Shown here one piece after another: positions 8,236 to 15,747 of a DNA stretch of 64,000 nt; the first letter of the stretch is position 1, and every line of letters starts with the position of its first letter. The stretch comes from CBFHMJ01 sp965656875 (GTDB lineage: Bacteria > Pseudomonadota > Gammaproteobacteria > Enterobacterales > Alteromonadaceae): assembly GCA_965656875.1 (NCBI GenBank), contig CBFHMJ010000003.1:62001-126000 (forward strand), written 5' to 3'. The notes below the pieces were generated by a model that was given only the letters and a program-made list of their open reading frames with translations, ran no database searches and was not told the origin of the DNA. The position numbers and the translations under genes are program-made.

Positions 8236-10392
8236 TTATTCGGCAATTACAGGTATCTTTATGATAAAAGCAACACCGGAGCCATCGTCCAGATTTTCTG
8301 CGTGAATTGTTCCCTGATGGAATTCGGTGACCAGTCGGGCGATATATAAACCTATACCCAGGTGTGGCTGATCGGTTTTCTTTCCGTCTCGGACAGATAC
8401 CATAGAATCAAAAATACGATCTTTCATTTCATCCGGCAGCATAGGGCCGGTATTTTGAATTGTTAATACAGCAAACTGTTTCTGTGCAGTAAGAGAAATA
8501 ATGATGGGATCGGTTGGCGAACTGAAATCGGTTGCATTAGAAACCAACTTATCCAGTAACTGAGCGATGTATTCTGGTGCGCCATTAACCATTACCGGGG
8601 ATTCCGGTAAGTCAGTTTTGAATTGATAGTCTGACCAGGACAAGCTGTAACCCGCCACACAACCGCTGACAACCGCATTCAGGTCAAAGATTTCTTTTTC
8701 ATTGGTTTGCAATGTGTGCTCTAACCGGGTGGCTTCGCTCATATTCGATAAAATAGTCGTGAGACGATTAACCCCTTGTTGTGCTCGCTCCATATAAGGT
8801 CGCGCATCATCCGACAAGGTTTGCATACTTAAATGTTCCAGAGAGCTTCTGACAACGGTGACTGGCGTTCGAAGTTCGTGAGATAACCGGGATGACATAT
8901 TCTCCAGGTAATCGGTGTATTGTGTAAGACGGCTTACAATACCAGAGAAACTTCGTGATAAATCGCCCAATTCATCGCCCGTCGTGTCAGCAGCAATGGT
9001 ATTACTGATTCGACCATTATCATCAATGATGTGTTCTGCCTGATTTCGTAATCGTCTGATACGGTTTGAGATCCTTGATGCAAACAGGAATAACGCAAGA
9101 GTGCCGACCGTCATTACAGCCAAAATGACTGTGAACAGCTTTTCCAGTGCCCGGTTCCGTAAAGTACGAATACCATGAGTGGTTTCTTCAGCAATAACGG
9201 CACCCATGACTTTATTATCAATGAAAATGGGCCATGCAGCCGATAAAATAACCGCTTTGTTATCGGGTGTTAAGCGCCATTGTGTTTCTGGTGTACCAGC
9301 GAGTGCTGAATTAATTTCATTGCCTTCCAGATGTGCTACATCATACAGATGATCGATAAATTCAGCCGGAGGGCGGGTGAGGACTTTATAGTAAAGCGGG
9401 TGTAAGTATTCCTGCTCAAATTCTTGCCAGAACCCTTTGGCTTCTCTTGGTTCGCCCGGTTCCCAGATGCCCGTCGCTTCTATGATATTACCGGTTTTAG
9501 CCAGTACGCGATGATGTTGGTCAACCACCCAGATTCGTGAGCCGGAATGCCCCATACCCTTAATGATTTGTTCTATTTCTGGTGAAGGCACAAGTACCGT
9601 GCCTAACTGAGTCATATCACCAGTATCAGCAGTGCCTATAATAGCGCGTGGTAAACGTTCCCGGGTATCATCAACATCAGCTATTGCAAACGCAATTTTT
9701 GAATTAAGGATAGACAGCGGTAAACGAAGTTCAATGGTGTAACCTTGACGGGTTTGTTGCCAGTGTCCCTGGATTTCAGGTGCGGGACGGGCAGGGCGAT
9801 TACTGGTTGGATTGTCTACGAGACGATAAGCATTCACCCAACCTGAACGAGTATTGGCAATAATAAAGCGTTGATATTCACCTTCTGGCGTGAGCAATGC
9901 AATTTTAAGATGATCATTACGATCAACACTGAGACTGTTTCGGTCACGAAAAATCAGAATATCGTCGTGAACTTCAAACAGGGCATATAAATAATTACCA
10001 TACTTACCCACCATATGATTGAACCAGATACTGGGAATTTCACCGGTAGGGTTATTATCAATCTGGTAGGTTTCATCGTAGGTGAATAAATGATTACGAT
10101 AGCCAGTCCAGTCGTTGCTGCGACCATCCAACTGTATTGGACGGTCAATGGGGTAAGCGTATAAATCTTTTCCTTTGCTAACGGATTCTAAAAAACTGGC
10201 GTGAGTATCAAACAGTTTTGGTCGTTCATGCAGCGCTGTTGCTACTGCCCGAACAGTACCCATCAGGCTATTCTCCTGGCCCTGACGTAAATACTTTTCC
10301 ATTTCCCAGACGAATTCATAACCAAGCCAGGGAATGGTAAACAAAAAGAGTGAGAGCAGCGCCAGTTTCAGGCGAATACTGAAGCGAAACAT
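8236..10392 (-). CDS. pdsS: Proteobacterial dedicated sortase system histidine kinase (PdsS-type)
   Basis: A 718-residue sensor kinase. It has one membrane segment (about residues 8-26), a long periplasmic region (about 40-415), a second membrane segment (about 420-438), HAMP (about 440-492), HisKA with the phospho-acceptor H505 (LSHELRTPVT), and HATPase_c with N-box Asn619 (KLVSNATDF) and G-boxes (HLGIGLYIA, DGSGVAF). The N-terminus (FSIRLKLALLSLF, then PWLGYEFVWEMEKYLRQGQE) and the TALHERP segment are what I recall of the kinase family tied to the marine proteobacterial sortase (TIGR03785). The first periplasmic half (about 85-240; LDGRSNDW, LYALFEVHDD) resembles a CBM9-like beta-sandwich. 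It lies 12 bp downstream of the response regulator, in the same operon. The sortase it normally accompanies is absent here. Confidence 0.85.
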   Translation of the reverse strand: MFRFSIRLKLALLSLFLFTIPWLGYEFVWEMEKYLRQGQENSLMGTVRAVATALHERPKLFDTHASFLESVSKGKDLYAYPIDRPIQLDGRSNDWTGYRNHLFTYDETYQIDNNPTGEIPSIWFNHMVGKYGNYLYALFEVHDDILIFRDRNSLSVDRNDHLKIALLTPEGEYQRFIIANTRSGWVNAYRLVDNPTSNRPARPAPEIQGHWQQTRQGYTIELRLPLSILNSKIAFAIADVDDTRERLPRAIIGTADTGDMTQLGTVLVPSPEIEQIIKGMGHSGSRIWVVDQHHRVLAKTGNIIEATGIWEPGEPREAKGFWQEFEQEYLHPLYYKVLTRPPAEFIDHLYDVAHLEGNEINSALAGTPETQWRLTPDNKAVILSAAWPIFIDNKVMGAVIAEETTHGIRTLRNRALEKLFTVILAVMTVGTLALFLFASRISNRIRRLRNQAEHIIDDNGRISNTIAADTTGDELGDLSRSFSGIVSRLTQYTDYLENMSSRLSHELRTPVTVVRSSLEHLSMQTLSDDARPYMERAQQGVNRLTTILSNMSEATRLEHTLQTNEKEIFDLNAVVSGCVAGYSLSWSDYQFKTDLPESPVMVNGAPEYIAQLLDKLVSNATDFSSPTDPIIISLTAQKQFAVLTIQNTGPMLPDEMKDRIFDSMVSVRDGKKTDQPHLGIGLYIARLVTEFHQGTIHAENLDDGSGVAFIIKIPVIAE

Positions 10393-10404
10393 GGATATCC
10401 TGAA

Positions 10405-11097
10405 TTATGCCTGGTTCCAGCGATAACCCATGCCGTAAACGGTGTCGATACAATTAAATGTGGCATCAACGGCAATGAATTTTTTACGAATACGCTTGAT
10501 GTGAGAAGTAATGGTGCTGTCATCAACAACCATTTTTGATTCCTGCATCAGATGTTGGCGACTTTTTACATGTCCGGCAAATTTTGCCAGTGCATACACC
10601 ATCCAGAATTCGGTAATGGTTAAATCAACATGTTGATTGTCCCACTGGATGGTCATGCGATTACTGTCCATTGCCAGTTTGCCCCGTTGTAACAAGCTGT
10701 CATGTGTTGTTGGATGTTCTGCTACATCAATACGACGGAATAGCGCAGCGATTCGCGCAATCAGGTGAACGAAACTGACATCTTTAGTGAGATAGTCATC
10801 TGCTCCCATCCGAAGACCGCAAACAGTATCTATGTCATTGTCTCTGGCTGTCAGGAAGATAATAGGCAGGGTTTCTGAAACCTGACGTAAACTCTGACAG
10901 AGCGTAAAACCACCATCAATTTCATCATCCAGACCAATATCAATAATTGCCAAATCGGGTAGTCGCAGCGTAAAAGCTTCCATAGCTTCTGGTCGGTTCA
11001 CAAATGTTTGCACCTCGTAGCCCTGTTTTCTCAGGATATCAGCATAGTTTTCTCTGATCGCAGCTTCATCTTCCACTATGGCAATTCGTCTGGTCAT
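10405..11097 (-). CDS. pdsR: Proteobacterial dedicated sortase system response regulator (PdsR-type)
   Basis: A 230-residue OmpR/PhoB-class regulator. The receiver domain has acidic residues D10/E11, phospho-acceptor D53 (AIIDIGLDDE), T83 and K105. The C-terminal winged helix (about 140-228) ends with the wing motif GMGYRW. The segment EIDGGFTLCQSLR followed by GADDYLTKDVS matches my recollection of the regulator family of the dedicated sortase system (TIGR03787). It is first in the operon, 12 bp before the kinase, and divergent from pdsO. Its likely target is the 11-bp-phased TGCC array at 11214-11275. The family assignment is from memory; being the kinase's cognate regulator is certain in practice. 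Confidence 0.87.
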   Translation of the reverse strand: MTRRIAIVEDEAAIRENYADILRKQGYEVQTFVNRPEAMEAFTLRLPDLAIIDIGLDDEIDGGFTLCQSLRQVSETLPIIFLTARDNDIDTVCGLRMGADDYLTKDVSFVHLIARIAALFRRIDVAEHPTTHDSLLQRGKLAMDSNRMTIQWDNQHVDLTITEFWMVYALAKFAGHVKSRQHLMQESKMVVDDSTITSHIKRIRKKFIAVDATFNCIDTVYGMGYRWNQA

Positions 11098-11160
11098 TCA
11101 TCTTCCTGTTTATGTGATGAGTAATGGACAGTCTCAGTCGGGGAGACCTGATTGCGGGTG

Positions 11161-11188
11161 ACTATACACGATGAAGCAGGGTTTTAAA
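11161..11188 (-). promoter_or_regulatory. Candidate promoter for pdsR-pdsS
   Basis: On the minus strand a -35-like TTTAAA (11183-11188) and a -10 TATAGT (11161-11166) are separated by 16 bp. The start would fall about 55 bp before the pdsR ATG. The -35 is weak, which would fit control by the adjacent repeat array. Confidence 0.4.
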
Positions 11189-11213
11189 GAGACAAGGCGT
11201 GTTTTGGAGTAAA

Positions 11214-11275
11214 TGCCATTTTTTTGCCACTTTTTATCGGTGCATTGCCTTTTTCATTCCCTTTCGATGCCATTG
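11214..11275 (+). promoter_or_regulatory. Phased TGCC repeat array: probable response-regulator operator
   Basis: TGCC occurs at 11214, 11225, 11246 and 11268, and a near match TTCC at 11257, all within one base of a strict 11-bp phase. The first two units are nearly identical 11-mers (TGCCATTTTTT, TGCCACTTTTT). OmpR-family regulators typically bind direct repeats about one helical turn apart. The array lies between the divergent pdsR and pdsO genes, so PdsR is the obvious candidate ligand. This is inference from spacing; no binding data. Confidence 0.5.
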
Positions 11276-11289
11276 GGAAGGTTTTTAAT
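11261..11289 (+). promoter_or_regulatory. Candidate activator-dependent promoter of pdsO
   Basis: A -10-like TTTAAT lies at 11284-11289, about 40 bp before the pdsO ATG. With a 17-bp spacer the -35 position (11261-11266, CTTTCG) is poor. The last repeat of the TGCC array (11268) overlaps this region, as expected for a promoter needing a bound activator. Confidence 0.35.
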
Positions 11290-11329
11290 AGCCACATCAA
11301 ACGAATACATACTCACGAAGAGGTTAATA

Positions 11330-12178
11330 ATGAAGCTAGCTGACAGCTCATCAATGCAAGCAACACAAACGGCACGTATCGCAAAAGGCGCTAAGGTAGC
11401 GTTGGCAACCGTACTTACCTCAGCAGCGTTACTGGTCAATCCAGGTGTTCAGGCTAAAGAAGTTATCAATAGTAAAACGGGTGAAACCTACTATGAAGAA
11501 GAGGCGGTAGGTTTTGGTATCGGTGCTGTTGTTGGTGGCATTCTTGCCGGGCCGCCGGGGGTAGTGTTGTCAGGCACATTTGGTGGCTTGATTGGCAAAG
11601 TCATAGGAGGTGAAGAAGAAAAAGAACAACTGGCTGCCAGATTAAATGATTCAAAATCTGAATTGCTGGCATTACAACAAGCACTGGATGAACAAAAGGA
11701 GGAGCTAAGACTGGCAAAAGCCGCACTGGAAAATCAGACGATTCAGGTTGCTACCGTTGATCCCATCAGATTCCGTCATGTTCAGGGAGAAGGCGTTGAC
11801 TCAGGGAGTGAACTGCAAAGGCTAACGTCTTCATTACAGTTTAAGACAGGTTCAGTATCGATCGAGCCTCATTATTTTCAACAGTTAGATGACATTGCGA
11901 GAGCATTGAAAGATGCCCCTCAACTGTTATTGAAACTCGCGGGATTCAGTGATCGACAAGGTGACGCTGACTACAATCTGGAGCTGTCCAGAATGCGGGC
12001 CGATGCCGTAAAACGTTATTTAGTCGCTAAAGGTATTGCAGAAGAGCGGATTGATACATCAGCAAAAGGTGAATCTCAGCCACTTCATGCACAGCAGAAC
12101 CATCAGGGAGATTTCTTCGACAGGCGTGTAATGATCGAACTGTCAACGACAGAAGAAGCTGTTGCAAGTAACCATTAG
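11330..12178 (+). CDS. pdsO: Sortase-system-associated OmpA-like protein PdsO
   Basis: I chose ATG 11330 (282 residues) over an earlier in-frame ATG at 11213. It has AAGAGG 7 bases upstream and gives a normal export signal ending near VQA-KE. The mature part has a glycine-zipper membrane segment (about residues 58-95, GIGAVVGGILAGPPG), an acidic coiled coil (about 98-135), and an OmpA-C domain (about 165-275). The OmpA domain keeps the peptidoglycan-binding Asp and Arg (LAGFSDRQGDADYNLELSRM). Signal, glycine zipper, coiled coil and OmpA domain next to the Pds kinase and regulator match the PdsO family (TIGR03789). It probably sits in the envelope and touches peptidoglycan. In other genomes it neighbours the sortase and its target; here neither follows. 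Confidence 0.83.
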   Translation: MKLADSSSMQATQTARIAKGAKVALATVLTSAALLVNPGVQAKEVINSKTGETYYEEEAVGFGIGAVVGGILAGPPGVVLSGTFGGLIGKVIGGEEEKEQLAARLNDSKSELLALQQALDEQKEELRLAKAALENQTIQVATVDPIRFRHVQGEGVDSGSELQRLTSSLQFKTGSVSIEPHYFQQLDDIARALKDAPQLLLKLAGFSDRQGDADYNLELSRMRADAVKRYLVAKGIAEERIDTSAKGESQPLHAQQNHQGDFFDRRVMIELSTTEEAVASNH

Positions 12179-12241
12179 TGAACATTGAACAAACGCTATC
12201 CTTCATGAAAGCCATGGAAGGCATTTTTTGAAGTAGCACAG

Positions 12242-12376
12242 GTGATTATTTCCTTACCCCCTGGAAATGCCACTTTAAAGGGAACTCTGTTTGTTGTGCT
12301 GTTGTTGATACAAGGTGTGTTGATCGTATTTGTAGTTTCCGTGGATACGTTTACACACCATGTGTTTAACCGGTGA
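12242..12376 (+). CDS. Possible 44-codon membrane ORF downstream of pdsO
   Basis: GTG 12242 to TGA 12374-12376 encodes 44 residues with one strong hydrophobic segment (about residues 15-34, TLFVVLLLIQGVLIVFVVSV), preceded by a Lys and followed by THHVFNR. The frame is open back to 12209. The ribosome site is weak. It lies 63 bp after pdsO, where the sortase target or sortase gene would be expected. It could be a small membrane protein, a truncated remnant of a lost gene, or chance. No recognised family. Confidence 0.35.
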   Translation: MIISLPPGNATLKGTLFVVLLLIQGVLIVFVVSVDTFTHHVFNR

Positions 12377-12489
12377 TTGCACCGTAGGCGGAGAGCGCAC
12401 AATCTGCCTCAGCCAGCAAATACATCTGAGTATTTGACCGACTCAGATGATCGTTATCGCACAGGTCAAAGACTCTGACTATCAGGTAT

Positions 12490-12520
12490 AAAGGGCGTGA
12501 TATTATTATCACGCCCTTTT
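12490..12520. terminator. Bidirectional terminator between pdsO region and diguanylate cyclase
   Basis: A 13-bp perfect stem (AAAGGGCGTGATA with TATCACGCCCTTT) with a 4-base loop has A-rich and T-rich flanks, between convergent genes. It would serve both strands. Confidence 0.8.
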
Positions 12521-12544
12521 CTGTTTTCAGATAATTTGTCAACG

Positions 12545-14461
12545 TTAGTGAGCGGTTTCTGACGATGGTATTTCAGGTGCGTCGAGTGAATACTGGTTAC
12601 GGCCTGCATTTTTAGCGACGTAAAGGGCAGAGTCAGCACGTTGCATTAATTTTTTATCGGTAAAGCTTGTGCTGTTACAAATAGCCAGACCAATACTAAT
12701 ACTGAAGTTAATAATAATACGACGGTCATCACTCCAGTGAACGATCGGTTCCTCACAGATTTGTTGCAATTTTTTTCCGATATCGTGAGCATTGGCTTCG
12801 GTATGCACATCATGCAGAATCATTGTAAATTCATCGCCGCCGATTCGGGCAACCATGTCTGTGCTTCGAACCTGACGCTGAAGCCTGCTACCCACTTCAC
12901 ACAATAATTTGTCGCCAACTTCATGGCCAAATTCATCGTTGATTTCTTTAAATTTATCCAGGTCGATAAAGGCCAGTACAAACGGAATATGATTACGATA
13001 GTAACGCTGTACATCGGTTTGTAACGTATTTAAAAAATGGCGACGATTGGCCAGTTCTGTTAGCGGGTCGTGATTAGCCATGAATTCGATACGCATGTTC
13101 CGTTCTTTCAATTCACTGATATCTTCACTCACGCTGACATAGTTAACAATTTCACCCAGTTCATTTTTGATGGGGGAGATGGTCATTTGTGTCCAGTATA
13201 GTTTGCCTGTCTTATGTTTATTGCGGCGTTCGCCAAACCATGTCTGGCCAGCCAGGATTGTTTGCCACAAGCGTCGATGATCTTCCTGATTGGTATATTC
13301 CGAACGCAAGATATTCGTTTTTTTCCCGACCGCCTCTTCAGCTGTAAATCCCGTCAATTGGGTGAAGCGAGGATTAACGTATTCAATGATGCCGTTGACA
13401 TTGGTGATGATGACGGCGTTACCGCTTTGCTTTATTGCATTCGACAACTTTTTCAGTTGCAGTTGTTCTTCCTGAAGTTGCTGATTTGTTTTAGCTAAAA
13501 CCCGGTTTTGCTCAAAAATCAGTTTTTTACGGCGATGATTCTCTGACATGAGCGCATAAAACCAATGGCTCATAATAAAGGCCATTACAAAAGCAATGAC
13601 ATAGAGTGCCGCCAGTTTGTGATCAAAAACACCCGAAGCCGTTTCGCGATATTCACTTAACCAGCGAACGGAGTCGATTTGCATCGTATGATGAATCGCG
13701 TGTTGGATTTCGCTCGGATGACGAGTTGAAATCAAGGTAATGGATTCGCTGGCTGAACCGTGTTGAATACTCAATTGATAGTCCAGGTGCAAATCGGTCA
13801 GTTGGTGAATTTCTTGTTCGGTAAGCAGTCTGGATGTTGGTACGGTTACTTCAATGAAACCCCAGTAGTTATCTTTAATATAGACAGGTTGTACCAGGTT
13901 GATCACATTACCCCGGGTTTCAACTAAATGTTCTTCATTCGGCGCAAATACTTTGAGTGTATAGCCGAGCATTTCTTGGGTGTAACGGGATGAATATTCA
14001 CGAGTGAACCAGTTTTCTGTACTGTTGTCAGCTGCAAGAATCTCAGTATGTCGGGTTACGGGTTTAGATAAACGTCCCTGGCTTACTGGCTGTGGTGGTA
14101 TTGCAATGACTGGCTTACCATTCACCGGCGCGATCACAACGCGGGATGCGATAGTTGGCGGTGATGATAATTCGTCAAGGCGACTGGCAATGTCTGTAGA
14201 AAAATTCGACTGAATACTGGCTTGAGTTCGCAATGAACGTATGAGCCCATGTACGGGCTCAAGACGTTGCTCCAGCACGTTACCGTGGCGTGTTGCCAGT
14301 TCATTCAGTTGCACACGGTGTTCGAGATACCAGTGATTTTGTAATGTCTGAATCACAAACAATCCAACTAATAACAAAATCAGGAAAAGTAAACCGGTCA
14401 AAAAGGCGTAATTTTTGTTCATCACTTTTTTGAGTAACGTCCGGTAGGGTGACAGCGCCAT
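12545..14461 (-). CDS. Membrane-bound PAS-GGDEF diguanylate cyclase
   Basis: A 638-residue protein predicted to make c-di-GMP. It has a membrane segment (about residues 19-38), a periplasmic CHASE-like sensor (about 45-275), a second membrane segment (about 282-302), a short coiled coil, a PAS domain (about 335-455; AVIITNVNGIIEYVNP) and a GGDEF domain (about 465-625). The active-site GGDEF is intact at 541-545. An RxxD inhibitory I-site (RSTD, 532-535) lies five residues upstream, so product inhibition is likely. There is no EAL domain. Start ATG 14461 has GAGG upstream. It is convergent with pdsO and shares the terminator at 12490. The signal it senses is unknown. Confidence 0.9.
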   Translation of the reverse strand: MALSPYRTLLKKVMNKNYAFLTGLLFLILLLVGLFVIQTLQNHWYLEHRVQLNELATRHGNVLEQRLEPVHGLIRSLRTQASIQSNFSTDIASRLDELSSPPTIASRVVIAPVNGKPVIAIPPQPVSQGRLSKPVTRHTEILAADNSTENWFTREYSSRYTQEMLGYTLKVFAPNEEHLVETRGNVINLVQPVYIKDNYWGFIEVTVPTSRLLTEQEIHQLTDLHLDYQLSIQHGSASESITLISTRHPSEIQHAIHHTMQIDSVRWLSEYRETASGVFDHKLAALYVIAFVMAFIMSHWFYALMSENHRRKKLIFEQNRVLAKTNQQLQEEQLQLKKLSNAIKQSGNAVIITNVNGIIEYVNPRFTQLTGFTAEEAVGKKTNILRSEYTNQEDHRRLWQTILAGQTWFGERRNKHKTGKLYWTQMTISPIKNELGEIVNYVSVSEDISELKERNMRIEFMANHDPLTELANRRHFLNTLQTDVQRYYRNHIPFVLAFIDLDKFKEINDEFGHEVGDKLLCEVGSRLQRQVRSTDMVARIGGDEFTMILHDVHTEANAHDIGKKLQQICEEPIVHWSDDRRIIINFSISIGLAICNSTSFTDKKLMQRADSALYVAKNAGRNQYSLDAPEIPSSETAH

Positions 14462-14751
14462 GAGAATACCTCGTAATGCGGCTGGTTTTTCTATAAATCA
14501 GGTTAACCGAGGTGGTTAATTACTTGAGATGTATGGATGGGTTTTTACGGTTAAACCGATTACCTGTGCATATGTTAAAGCACTTATACCGTGGTATTCT
14601 TTGAGCTGGCTCAATATCTGCTAATTCCCTCTAGTAACTATAGCTATCAACATGGCACTTTAGGGTGTGTTGGCCTTTGGTGGTGGTTTTCCTCCGGTAA
14701 CGACTGTAAACCAGATATATTTTTCTGGCATTAAATTTCAGGCATTTCGTT

Positions 14752-15465
14752 TTGATTTCACTGGTTTTGGCGACGTTGATTATTCTTATTGGCTCTTTTG
14801 TCCAAAGTTCTATTGGTTTTGGTCTGGCCATTGTCTCATCACCATTGTTGTATTTGATTGATCCCGCATTCGTTCCTGCTCCCATTACTATCGTGGCGTT
14901 AGCACTTTCGCTGGCTAATACGTGGCGTTTCAGACAAAGCATTAGTATGGATGGGCTTTGGGCTGCGATCATTGGTCGAGTGCCTGGCACGGCTGCTGGT
15001 GGCGTGTTACTGACTTTGGTCGATGCCCGGACTTTGTCCTTATGGATTGGTTTATTTGTCTTGATTGCTGTTGTGGTGAGCCTCTCATCAACCCGATTTG
15101 CGGTAACACCCGGGCGAATGGCTGTCGCTGGCTTTTTCTCCGGATTTATGGGAACCAGTTCAGGTATTGGTGGTCCGCCTATGGCGCTGTTGTTACAACA
15201 TCAGTCGGCTGATTTAATTCGAGCAAATCTGTCTGCATTTTTTATTGTTAGCTGTGTCCTCTCTATTACGGCACAGATTCCTGCGGGTTACCTGACAGTG
15301 GAACATGTAAAGCTGTCATTGCCGTTAATTCCAGCTGCACTGGTCGGCTTCTGGTTGGCAATAAAAGTTGGTGCCAATCTGGATAAACAACAGATTCGTC
15401 GTGGGTCATTAGTGTTATGTTCAGTCTCTGCTACTGGCGCTGTACTGAGTTATTTTCTTCAATAA
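14752..15465 (+). CDS. TauE/SafE-family (TSUP) anion exporter
   Basis: A 237-residue membrane protein with about seven or eight hydrophobic segments in two similar halves. Each half begins with a glycine-rich motif typical of the TSUP family (GSFVQSSIGFGLA near residue 14; GFFSGFMGTSSGIGGPP near 125). The family exports sulfite, sulfoacetate and other small anions; the substrate here cannot be assigned. The likely start is TTG 14752, because the frame is closed upstream at 14707 and no ATG or GTG is available. Only a weak AGG precedes it. The gene stands alone, divergent from the diguanylate cyclase. Confidence 0.8.
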   Translation: MISLVLATLIILIGSFVQSSIGFGLAIVSSPLLYLIDPAFVPAPITIVALALSLANTWRFRQSISMDGLWAAIIGRVPGTAAGGVLLTLVDARTLSLWIGLFVLIAVVVSLSSTRFAVTPGRMAVAGFFSGFMGTSSGIGGPPMALLLQHQSADLIRANLSAFFIVSCVLSITAQIPAGYLTVEHVKLSLPLIPAALVGFWLAIKVGANLDKQQIRRGSLVLCSVSATGAVLSYFLQ

Positions 15466-15574
15466 AAGCCGTCGATGATCAGTCATTAGTGACAGGTTTT
15501 ACTCACATCTGGTCTTTTAGCCTTTATTTGCCCGTGTGAAACGCTATTCCTTAATGCATTGAACGGGCATCTCA

Positions 15575-15603
15575 ATAGCAATATCCAGCGAATTCTATAT
15601 AAT
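15575..15603 (+). promoter_or_regulatory. Candidate sigma70 promoter of aspS
   Basis: A perfect -10 TATAAT lies at 15598-15603. The -35 at 17 bp (ATAGCA, 15575-15580) is weak. The predicted transcript would begin near 15610 and include the structured leader. Confidence 0.5.
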
Positions 15604-15618
15604 GTCCCGTCGCTTTAG

Positions 15619-15714
15619 CGCGTCTGTTACCGTTTGGGTTGATGTTGATTTATTCAAACGCTAACAGATGCGAGCGTTACGCTCAGGCATCACGAACCAG
15701 GGGCTGTAGACCCC
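15619..15714 (+). promoter_or_regulatory. Structured 5' leader of aspS
   Basis: Three hairpins can form in succession. A long one pairs 15619-15636 with 15655-15672 (18 positions, one mismatch and one G-U, 18-base loop). A short one, GAGCG-TTA-CGCTC, spans 15672-15684 and shares one base with the first. A third, GGGG-CTGTAGA-CCCC, spans 15700-15714. The aspS ATG is at 15748. No U-run follows, so a translational or stability role is more likely than simple termination. The structure is seen; the function is unknown. Confidence 0.45.
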
Positions 15715-15747
15715 AGTCAATCAAAACAAGTAATCAGGATTTAGCAA

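Noticed and set aside
11213..11329. N-terminal extension of pdsO to ATG 11213
   Set aside because: It would place 39 residues before the signal peptide and translate the repeat array; ATG 11330 has a proper ribosome site.
14631..14990. Minus-strand ORF opposite the TauE/SafE gene
   Set aside because: It overlaps a clear membrane transporter on the other strand and has no recognisable motif.
15619..15714. T-box riboswitch in front of aspS
   Set aside because: There is no conserved T-box sequence and no terminator/antiterminator pair with a U-run, and T-boxes are not expected in gammaproteobacteria.
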